Part shown: positions 1-8,187 of the stretch, piece after piece
How positions within the stretch are numbered: the first letter of the stretch is position 1
How the letters are laid out: every line of letters starts with the position of its first letter
Assembly (NCBI GenBank): GCA_947507965.1
Contig: CANNQU010000038.1
Span: forward strand, 1 to 33,128
Reading direction: 5' to 3'
DNA from: Bacteroidota bacterium
GTDB taxonomy: Bacteria > Bacteroidota > Bacteroidia > UKL13-3
Length of the DNA: 33,128 nucleotides
The notes under the pieces: model-generated
Database searches by the model: none
The model's input: the letters and a program-made list of their open reading frames with translations, nothing else
What the model was told of the DNA's origin: nothing
Program-made: the position numbers and the translations under genes

Positions 1-85
1 GGAATAACCCCATTTTATCCTTCTGCGAGATGGCGTTGGCGTTATTTTTAGTATCCCTTGTTTCTAGAATCAACAATATAATTAT

Positions 86-118
86 TTTGTTAAGTCTGCA
101 TTAAAAGGCTTATATTTG
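86..118 (+). promoter_or_regulatory. Bacteroidota-type promoter of the phase-variable surface operon
   Basis: TTTG at 86-89 and TATATTTG at 111-118 are separated by 21 bases. This fits the -33/-7 pattern TTTG, about 20 bases, TAnnTTTG recognised by the primary sigma factor of Bacteroidota. Transcription would begin near 125, leaving a leader of under 20 bases before the ATG at 142. The position supports 142 as the intended start codon. Confidence 0.65.
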
Positions 119-141
119 TTTGAATATTATCTAAACCTATC

Positions 142-2435
142 ATGAAAAACTTCTCTTCTCTTCTCTTCTCTTCTCTTCTCTTCTCTTCTCTTCTCTTAAT
201 GTTTTCTCCCAGGATGTAACCTTTGGTTATCAAAACTCAGTGGCCACCATTTCAACAAACGGTACATATAACAGCATAACGCTTAGTGCAGGGGCCTATG
301 TCGTTATCAGTAATTGTACCATCAAGCTCAAACCAGGTGGAACAATAACGGTGAATGCCAAGTCCGTTCTAAAAATAATTAATAGTACCATCACGCGAGA
401 GGCTACTTCAGGTTCAACTACATGGAATGGTATAAATATAGTTGGCAATCCGAATTACGATCAAATTACTGAAACTATAGATGATTATGAGTTTTTTTAT
501 GGCCATAATACCTACAACGCAATGCAGCATGGGTCGGTATGGGTCGATCATAGCACCATTTCCTATGCTGATAAAGCAATCGCATCATCAGGTGGAACAG
601 GTGGAGGATATTGTTTTGTAGATCATGGAACTTTTCGAGACAACGACTTTTCAATTTATCTTACAAATTACGCATCGCATGCGCAGAATTCAAGGATTTA
701 TAGTTGTACATTCGACAATCCACATAGATTATCAGGTTACCAAAGTGGCATATACTATGCCGCAATTTACCTATCAAATGCCTCAAATATTAGTATTAGG
801 GTAGAAAGCTGTTCCTTTGGCAATACGGGTATAATGAGCAGTCTGATTGGTATTAGGGCAACAGGGACTTATATTAATATTTTAGATTGTTATTTTAATA
901 GCTTAAATGTTGGCTTTCTTTTAGAAAAAGGGCTCTATTACACCGGGGCTCTATTAAGTGGAGCATTCTTCGAAAAATGCGATAGAGGCGCTGTAGCACT
1001 TGGAGCTGATGATTTTTATGTTACCTACTCAAGTTTTGATATTAATAAAGAAATAAAATTTGGCACTTTTAGTAAAATTAGCCCAGCTGCATTACCTATA
1101 GGACTTTTTATTGCCGGCACTCATAACTATTTTGTCACTAATTCGTTTTTTGAAAAAATCATTGGGCCGCTTACCGGCAATCAACTTAGCTACGGCCTTG
1201 TTGTGGATGGGAATTCAGAATCTGGGTACAATTTGGTTGCGAAAAACACATTTACTACGATAGATATCGGTTTTCAAACCCAAAATGAGAATTCAAGTAC
1301 CTTTCTACAGTGCAATAATTTCTCCTATAGAACTTTTAATTATGACATAACAATTCCATCAGGCAGCTTACGTCGTCACGATGGTTGTATTAGCACATCG
1401 GTTTTTGATGGAATGCCGGGAAATACATTTAGTTCGAATCCAATACATGGTGATAGAAATATTAAAATAAATTCTACTAAATATTCCCCAATTAATAAAT
1501 TCTTGTATAGTTATTATGATAATAATCAGAAGCCCAACTACTTTACTGTTTCAAAAGTTGCCACAATTAAATGCTATCTCGCTAGTTCCTGTGAAACAGT
1601 AGCTAGTTTACTAGGATTTAACAAGAGTGCTTCTGATTATATCGAAGCGAATAGAATAGTCGATTCTCTGAGAACTGCTAATGCGGATACCAACGAAATT
1701 GAGGCCGCCGAGTTTTTTAGAGGTTGTTTTTTAAGTCAGATGGTATTTACACTCTCCAATACTGACCAATACGATTCCGCTATAAATATATTGAAAAACG
1801 ATACGTCCCTAGCGAGTAGCTATCATAAATTGAAATTGTATTTAAATAAAGGTAACTATACCAGTGCGCAATCGATACTTGATAACCTTACCAACACAAG
1901 CAACGAAGCACTCGCCTTTAAGGAACTTTATAATATTTTAATTCCGGTATATCATAACTATTCGTTTGAAGCTCTCGATAGTATCCGTTCGCAAATTGAT
2001 TCTATTGCCGCCGATTCCGGATTTATTGGAAAACAAGCCCAATATTTAGTAAATTATATTGATGAAACAAATGCAATTCTTGATAGTAATGAGCAATTTG
2101 TGCCTCTCTATACCGACTTTATTCTGCCTGTTGACAGTACTGATGCTATTGATACTACCGTGAACAACTACTTGGTTACGGTATATCCAAATCCATTTGT
2201 CGATGATTTGAATGCCGATTTTACAAATAATTCAGGTACTACAGGGGTTTTCACATTGAAACTTTATGATTCCTATGCCGGGCTTATTGGTGAGAATCAA
2301 ATTTCAATAAATAATACTGAAACACAAACGTTTCATTTAAATACCTCCGACTTGGAATGGGGCTTTTACTATTTGCAAATTATGGATAGTAGTGCTGCTG
2401 TTATCACCGCTCGCATAATATACAAAGCGCCATGA
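142..2435 (+). CDS. Phase-variable secreted beta-helix protein with T9SS sorting domain (frame off in this sequence)
   Basis: The body is open from about 135 to 2435, but its only plausible start, ATG at 142, is in another frame because of the TTCTC repeat count. Removing one unit gives a signal peptide starting MKNFSS and ending LNVFSQ, typical for Bacteroidota, running straight into DVTFGYQNS. The N-terminal half (codons after 240, about residues 10-400) has the regular short strands of a right-handed beta-helix, with NCT/NST turns and WNGI. Residues about 475-610 look helical and TPR-like. The last 85 residues are a T9SS type A sorting domain with VYPNP, so the product should be exported and attached at the cell surface. 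A GTG at 240 could be called as a start but would leave no signal peptide. The stop overlaps the next gene's start by four bases (ATGA). Substrate or ligand is unknown. An indel in the assembly is the main alternative explanation of the broken frame. Confidence 0.85.
150..197 (+). repeat. TTCTC pentanucleotide microsatellite inside the signal-peptide coding sequence
   Basis: Nine perfect TTCTC units occupy 151-195, followed by a partial TT; period-5 identity runs from 150 to 197. The tract begins three codons after the ATG at 142 and encodes a repeating F-S-S-L-L pattern, which is a usable hydrophobic signal-peptide core. Because five is not a multiple of three, each unit gained or lost changes the reading frame. 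With nine units the frame from 142 reaches TAA at 217-219; with eight or eleven it joins the 731-codon body downstream. Confidence 0.95.
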
Positions 2436-4054
2436 GAATCCTAATTTTCATTTGTTTGCTTTCCTCGTTTTGGAGCCATGGACAAAACTATTGGCCAAAA
2501 AACTATAGTCAGCCGAAACTCGGGTTATATGACCTAATTGAAGATGATGATGGGGGCTATTTGGCCTTGACAACGAAGAATAACGATGGCAATTCCTATT
2601 TATTGAAATTCGATGCCAACGCAAATCTATTATGGAAGAAGTGCTTGGCATTTAAAGTAAAACCAGAGTTATGGGCCACCCATTTCATAAAAGATAAATT
2701 TAAAAACCTTTATATTATCGGATCTTCATGGGATACGGATACCCTTGATGGAGATGCGTTTATTTTAAAACTGGATAGTTGCTATAATAAAGTGAAATGT
2801 GTTGTTTATACCGATACCGTTTATAAGTATCAACAATATCTTTACCACAATATTGATTTTAGCGACTCTTTATTTTTTATGGCTGGGTGGGGGTTTAATA
2901 GATATTCCAATCAGTTTATTGTGGTGAATAAATCTGACTTGCTTCCAAAAAAGGCATTTAATACACAAGCCAATTTCGAAAGCAGTGATTGCTTCAATGA
3001 TTCTAGTGCAGTTTATCTTCCTGCAGATGATTATTTCTATCTAAAGGGTGGTGATACTACTGTTGGAGCCTTAAGAACCTCCATACTTAAATTAGACAAA
3101 AACTCTGGGCAAGAAATATTATATAAATTTTTAGGGTTCGATGAAAATCTGTTGTCAATAGGAATGGTACTTTTTAAAAACAAACGCAATAATTTAAACG
3201 TTTTTGCGCTTTTTAGAGCAATCGTTGATAATTACAGCTATAAAGAGTCTAGTCCAATTCTATTCGAATGTGATACAAATTTAAATCTTATAAAATATCA
3301 GATTTATAATGATTGGCAAATTGACCAAACCTTTGATAATGTAGTTAAATTGAACGATAGTACCTATATATTAGCAATGCTTTATAGAGAATTAGCTACA
3401 CCTCCAACCTCATTAGGGAAAATCAAACTATACAAAATGAACGAATCTGGTAAATTATTAGACTCGTTTTACCTGAAAAACTTAGGACATACTTTTTATA
3501 CCCAAGAAGGCTTTAGAATAATCCGACTAATTAAAACGTTCGATAATAAATTGATGTGCGTATTTTTAGAAAAGGATATTGATTTCAAAAACCCTAGGAT
3601 AACCTTTTTGAAATTTGATGAGAATTTCAAATTGGACACTACCGAATACCGGAACAAAAAATACGATATTAATTGCAGCGTCCTCAACGACTCTATAAAT
3701 TTGTCAGACGCTACTATCTACTATTTATCGGCCGATAGTACTTTTCCTGTTTTGGAGTTGAAAAAGCCATCGGGTATAATTCCTGTACTCGAAAAATATA
3801 GCGTTGCTTTTTACCCTAACCCAATAACTACCAGTGCCACCTTTGAGTTTGAAAATTTTAAAGCAGATGAATTAAAAATTGATCTGGTTGACTCCAAAGG
3901 TGCCTTTATCAAAGAAATTTATTTTAGTGAAAAAGTAAACCATGGTAAAAATGAAATCAAACTCAACTTTGACGCTATTGCCGGTGGGCATTATTACCTA
4001 AAGGTCTATTTAGATTCGGCCCTCAAGCATACCATAAAAATTATAAAAGAGTGA
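2432..4054 (+). CDS. Secreted protein with T9SS type A sorting domain
   Basis: A 540-residue protein that starts with a signal peptide (MRILIFICLLSSF, cleavage likely before QNYW at about residue 18). The middle, about 20-450, carries repeated blocks of the kind 'L.kfD...nl...k' with GG/GD turns, resembling WD-like or delta-60-type beta-propeller repeats; I could not assign a family firmly. Residues about 455-540 form a T9SS type A sorting domain (FYPNPITT...GGHYYLKVY...IKE). The start ATG overlaps the stop of the upstream gene (ATGA at 2432-2435), so translation is probably coupled and the gene has no separate promoter that I can see. Its expression may therefore follow the phase state of the first gene. 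Substrate unknown. Confidence 0.85.
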   Translation: MRILIFICLLSSFWSHGQNYWPKNYSQPKLGLYDLIEDDDGGYLALTTKNNDGNSYLLKFDANANLLWKKCLAFKVKPELWATHFIKDKFKNLYIIGSSWDTDTLDGDAFILKLDSCYNKVKCVVYTDTVYKYQQYLYHNIDFSDSLFFMAGWGFNRYSNQFIVVNKSDLLPKKAFNTQANFESSDCFNDSSAVYLPADDYFYLKGGDTTVGALRTSILKLDKNSGQEILYKFLGFDENLLSIGMVLFKNKRNNLNVFALFRAIVDNYSYKESSPILFECDTNLNLIKYQIYNDWQIDQTFDNVVKLNDSTYILAMLYRELATPPTSLGKIKLYKMNESGKLLDSFYLKNLGHTFYTQEGFRIIRLIKTFDNKLMCVFLEKDIDFKNPRITFLKFDENFKLDTTEYRNKKYDINCSVLNDSINLSDATIYYLSADSTFPVLELKKPSGIIPVLEKYSVAFYPNPITTSATFEFENFKADELKIDLVDSKGAFIKEIYFSEKVNHGKNEIKLNFDAIAGGHYYLKVYLDSALKHTIKIIKE

Positions 4055-4351
4055 CGTCTTAATTTGGATTTTTTTTCCTAGATATTTAGTCACAAGAGCC
4101 GCTGCCTTTTATTTTACAGGAAAAGTTGATCTTAAATAAATAAGCGACCCTGTTTTAAAGTTTCTCTTCACGGGAAACGTATTGAATTAGATCGTACGAT
4201 GCGAAAAATAAAATGCGATTTATTTGATGACTACCAGAGTGGTTCTTTCTGTTTTCATCACTTCACAACAAATAGGCTATAACAATTGATTTTATTAATT
4301 ATATTTTTTAATGTGTTTTTCGCTATACAAGTCTTGAAAATGGGGTATAGA
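4055..4351. other. Intergenic region without recognisable gene
   Basis: About 300 bases of AT-rich sequence between the T9SS operon and the repeat array. I see no convincing coding frame and no stem with a T-run that would serve as a terminator for the upstream operon. The only local symmetry I noticed is the 10-base palindrome ATCGTACGAT at 4191-4200. Confidence 0.5.
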
Positions 4352-4496
4352 GGGTATTTCCGTATTTGATGAGCTGGATTACACTTAATTTCCAATGCTG
4401 GTCAAGTAAGAACAAAGAAACCCTTGTCTCTGCCATTAATCTTAAATTGAAGTTTTTTAAGATGAAATACAATAGATCCTTCCTGCGTCAGGATGA
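4352..4496 (+). repeat. Dispersed 145-base repeat, copy 1
   Basis: This stretch aligns without gaps to 32984-33128 at the right edge of the window, in the same orientation. The segment 4384-4443 is identical over 60 bases to 33016-33075. The 3' end of the unit runs into the GATCCTTCC...CAGGATGACA core that is then repeated in tandem. There is no transposase gene and no terminal inverted repeat, so it looks like an intergenic repeat family rather than an insertion sequence. Confidence 0.9.
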
Positions 4497-4790
4497 CAAT
4501 ACAACAGGGTCAACACCTCCATTTTCTCGTCGCTTCATGAGGGGGGTGATGGTTGCTGATGAATGGCGTTTTTTCGAGATCCTTCCTTCGTCAGGATGAC
4601 AATGCAACAGGGTCAATGCATCCGGTTTCTCGTCGCTTCATGAGTGGGTTGATGGTTGATGATGAGTGGTGTTTATCGTGTTGGTTTTTGAGATCCTTCC
4701 TTTGTCAGGATGGCAGTACAACAGGGTCAATACCTCCATTCTTCCGTCGCTTCATGAGGGTGTTGATGGATAAGCAAACACCTACGACAG
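4475..4790 (+). repeat. Three tandem REP-like repeats
   Basis: Three imperfect copies begin at 4475, 4578 and 4692 (steps of 103 and 114 bases). Each has the core GATCCTTCC, 4-6 variable bases, TCAGGATG, then AA/AGTACAACAGGGTCAA, a TCGTCGCTTCATGAG block and GTTGATGG. The core can fold on itself through ATCCT pairing with AGGAT. Short open frames here only translate the repeat (RSFLRQDD in each) and are not credible genes. The array ends about ten bases from the stop codon of recB and sits between two convergent transcription units. Confidence 0.85.
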
Positions 4791-4800
4791 TGACCTATCA

Positions 4801-7800
4801 TCAAGCAAAACAAGTGGCGAGTTGATCAATCACCCGCTTCTCCGGCTTATGAAAAAACATACCACTATTTTGGTCTTCTCTCATCCCTCTTACAAACAGA
4901 TAAATCGCTCCTCCAAAATCTCGTTCATAATCAAAACCCGGAATTCTTAAGGCGAGGTATTTACAGATAGCTACCGTGTAAATATGATATTGAAGATGGT
5001 AATTATTTTCGGCCATCGCTTCCCATACCTTCTTGCTGGAGTAGTCTTCCAGGCGGTCGCCGAGGAAATTCGACTTCCAGTCGAGTATATAATATTTCCC
5101 GTCTTTTTCAAAAAAGAGATCCATCTTGCCATTCATTATACCTTCAAGCTGTTCAAACGATTTAACATGAAAAGGCACCTCCTTCGTCGACAAGGCATCG
5201 ATTTGTTCGGCGTGAAAGGGCTTTACGATGAAGTCGAACTCCAACTCACTCAACCGTTCATTTTGCTTAACAGAAGAGAGTGTGAAAATATGGGTATTGC
5301 ATGAAAGCTTAGCATGGGTAACATGCCTCAGAAGTGTAAGCAAATGCTCGGCATGATCGCTTTTACCTTCCTTAGATAAACGTACCATTGCATTAGAAAT
5401 CACGTTGTTCCACATCCGGTTATCATAAAAATTGATGTGTTCGAAAATATAATGCAATAAATTTCCGGTGAAAGCTCCTTTCTTTAATCGCCTAAAAATA
5501 AAATCACCATAGGTGTCGAGTGGAGCACCTACCATGGACTTCGGCAACCAATCATGTTCCGGATTTAAAAAGGTATAACTCAAACGGCGCCAGTGTAGTT
5601 GAAGCAAACTAAAACCCGCTGCCTTTTGATAGACTACCGGGAAGTGCGTCCCTTTGGGGCTATAAGTATATCCTAACGGAATTTTGGGCACATCACTAAA
5701 ATCAATACCAGCAGGCAGTGCGGCTGTTAATTCGGCAACGAATGGCTTTAACGATGATTTTTTGTTGTACGCTGAATTGTTGCTATTAATATAGCATTTA
5801 TACTTCGCTCTGGTAATGGCCACGTATATTAATCGGCGGTTTTCCTGTTCCTGTTGCTCATTAAATAGTTTTATCTGGGCCGCATCCAAGAGGTTTGATT
5901 GGGCGAAAGTGTAAATACCTTCGGCATTTCTGAAACTGGAGAAATCATGCTTCGTCAGCGTCATATCTAAAAATGGAGCGATCACAATATGATATTCCAA
6001 ACCTTTGCTTTTGTGAATGGTAACGATCTTCACCGCATCCTCATCACTCTCCATTCGTTGCTCAAATTCATCACCTACCGTGGTTTGTCCTTCGGTGGCT
6101 TTCTGTAACCAATTCACCAGCTCAACCGACGTGTATCGGCTTTGTGATTGCTTTTTGTGAAGAATCTCGAGTAACTGTAACGTATTAGAAAGTCTCCGTT
6201 CTCCATTAATGGCGTCTTCCGAGAGCAATCGCGACTTCACTTGGTAATCGGTAATAAACTTCATCAACATCACATAAACGCCGCTGTTGGCCAGTGTATA
6301 TTGGTAACGCTTAAATTGTTGTAATACCCATTCTTCATCCAGATTCTCCATATCATTGATGGTAAAGCCAGTAATACCGGTGAGTAATGCTCTATTAATA
6401 TTCGACGCACTGATATCGATTACCGCACGAAGCAAGAATAAAATTTCCCTGGCTTCGGTGGTCTCCGACAATTTTGTTTCATCAATGGTGATCGCAGGAA
6501 TATGGTAGAATGCCAAATTTTCTTTAATCCTACGACCCTGCCTATTACTTCTCACCAAAATACCAATATCGGAAGGCTTCACCTCATGTGGCTCACCCTT
6601 GGTAAGAATCTTTAATGATTTATCGCTTAAAAGTTGTATCACCGTCGCAGCAACCGTATCAAAGACTTCATCATTATTCGCATCATTTAAAAATGTAATC
6701 GGCGTAACGGGTGCATTGTCCGATAAGAGGTTGCCTGATTTATTTTCATTCGGAGATTTTACCTCTTGATATTGAATAGCGTCTTTCGCCGTTCCAAAAA
6801 GAAACGTATCAAAAGTGGCAGAAGGTTTAAAAAAATGATTCTGAGCCGCTATAAATCCTTCGCTCGAACGGTAATTGGTATCCATTGTAAATCGATTCGA
6901 CACCGCATGGCCGGCCTTGATATACGTATTCAAGTCGGCCTTGCGCCAGGCGTAAATCGACTGCTTGGGATCGCCAATATAAAAAAGTAGGGTATCCTTT
7001 CCGAATAATACATCAAAAATTTCGTACTGCTTTTTATCGGTATCCTGAAATTCGTCGATAAATACCGCTTTAAATTTCTCACGTATCGCTCCGATAAGTA
7101 CTTCATTCGACTTATTCACCACCGCCTCATGCAGTTTATCAATCATATCATCGAAAGTAAGCATCGATTTATGGTCTTTTCTAAAACGAATCTCATCACC
7201 AATAACACCGATAGCCATCTGATAAATTTTATTGGTAAACAAATTTAGAATTCTATCTTTCTCTTGTTCCGCAGGTGCCACCGGTTCAAGCAGGATAAGT
7301 ATTTCGCTGAATATCTCTCGCACATATCCGGTGGTGGGTGCCGCTTCACGAATGGTTTCTAGGAGTACATCCAAATTCTCGAACAATTCAAAATATTTTT
7401 TAGCAGCGTAGGTATTCGATTGCACTTTACTTTTAAGTTCCTCTTTATGGTCTTCAATATAAACCATAGCCGACATCCAAGCTTCGGCAATGAGGTCGAG
7501 TTGAATCTGTAGTTTTTTCGCTATGATTTTCTGATTCGATAAGGTCAATAAATCCTTCTCCACGAGTTCGAGTACCAGCAGCGTCTTACCACTTAGATGG
7601 TTATTAATAATTTCAGCCAGTGCTTTACGGCTGAGTGCAGATTGGAGTAAATGCTGGAGTAATTCTTTTTCAATCATCACCACATGATTACGCCAAAACA
7701 TATTCATCTGATCTTCTTTTAATTCATTGAATGCCCCTTCATCCATGGCTTCAGCACCAAAAATTTGATCGGCTTCAAAGGAGAACTCTTTAAGGGTACG

Positions 7801-8181
7801 CTGACAAAAGCTATGAATGGTAAGCACGGAAGTTTCATCTAAAAACAGAACGGCATTTTTTAATAAACGCTCCGTTACTTCAACGCCGATTGAACGGATA
7901 GAACCGTTTATTATTCTTTGAATGGTATCATCAGCAACCTTTTTACCCATACTAGCCTGATGGGCCATTCTAACAAAGAGCCTTATCCGTGTTTCGAGTT
8001 CTGCCACAGCGGCTTTAGTAAAAGTAACCATAAGGATCTCCTGTATCGTAACTTTCTTCTCTAGTAAAAGCCGAATTACCAGTATCCCAATAGAATGCGT
8101 CTTGCCGGTGCCGGCACTCGCTTCAATGAGATTGCTGTCATGCAAGGGTACAGTTTCTGAAGAAAAGGGTATGGACGTCAT
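4801..8181 (-). CDS. recB: Exodeoxyribonuclease V subunit beta (RecB)
   Basis: An 1126-residue RecB: 3'-5' helicase and the only nuclease of the RecBCD complex, which processes double-strand DNA ends for recombination repair and degrades foreign linear DNA. Superfamily 1 motifs appear in order: Walker A ASAGTGKT at 21-28, Walker B IDEFQDTD with D376 and E377, GDPKQSIYAWR, TNYRSS, VTIHKSKGLEYHIVIAPF, and RLIYVAITRAK. The C-terminal nuclease domain has GNLLHYIFEH (equivalent of the metal-binding His), GKMDLFF, LDWKSN with D1034 and K1036, and QYHIY, so it should be catalytically active. It starts seven bases after the recC stop codon and is the last gene of the recD-recC-recB operon. Slightly shorter than the about 1180 residues of E. 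coli RecB. Confidence 0.95.
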   Translation of the reverse strand: MTSIPFSSETVPLHDSNLIEASAGTGKTHSIGILVIRLLLEKKVTIQEILMVTFTKAAVAELETRIRLFVRMAHQASMGKKVADDTIQRIINGSIRSIGVEVTERLLKNAVLFLDETSVLTIHSFCQRTLKEFSFEADQIFGAEAMDEGAFNELKEDQMNMFWRNHVVMIEKELLQHLLQSALSRKALAEIINNHLSGKTLLVLELVEKDLLTLSNQKIIAKKLQIQLDLIAEAWMSAMVYIEDHKEELKSKVQSNTYAAKKYFELFENLDVLLETIREAAPTTGYVREIFSEILILLEPVAPAEQEKDRILNLFTNKIYQMAIGVIGDEIRFRKDHKSMLTFDDMIDKLHEAVVNKSNEVLIGAIREKFKAVFIDEFQDTDKKQYEIFDVLFGKDTLLFYIGDPKQSIYAWRKADLNTYIKAGHAVSNRFTMDTNYRSSEGFIAAQNHFFKPSATFDTFLFGTAKDAIQYQEVKSPNENKSGNLLSDNAPVTPITFLNDANNDEVFDTVAATVIQLLSDKSLKILTKGEPHEVKPSDIGILVRSNRQGRRIKENLAFYHIPAITIDETKLSETTEAREILFLLRAVIDISASNINRALLTGITGFTINDMENLDEEWVLQQFKRYQYTLANSGVYVMLMKFITDYQVKSRLLSEDAINGERRLSNTLQLLEILHKKQSQSRYTSVELVNWLQKATEGQTTVGDEFEQRMESDEDAVKIVTIHKSKGLEYHIVIAPFLDMTLTKHDFSSFRNAEGIYTFAQSNLLDAAQIKLFNEQQEQENRRLIYVAITRAKYKCYINSNNSAYNKKSSLKPFVAELTAALPAGIDFSDVPKIPLGYTYSPKGTHFPVVYQKAAGFSLLQLHWRRLSYTFLNPEHDWLPKSMVGAPLDTYGDFIFRRLKKGAFTGNLLHYIFEHINFYDNRMWNNVISNAMVRLSKEGKSDHAEHLLTLLRHVTHAKLSCNTHIFTLSSVKQNERLSELEFDFIVKPFHAEQIDALSTKEVPFHVKSFEQLEGIMNGKMDLFFEKDGKYYILDWKSNFLGDRLEDYSSKKVWEAMAENNYHLQYHIYTVAICKYLALRIPGFDYERDFGGAIYLFVRGMREDQNSGMFFHKPEKRVIDQLATCFA

Positions 8182-8187
8182 GATTGG

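Noticed and set aside
4366-4825. Two short overlapping plus-strand open frames with repeated RSFLRQDD segments
   Set aside because: They only translate the tandem REP-like repeat; the similarity is due to DNA repetition, there is no codon bias, and the second overlaps the end of recB.
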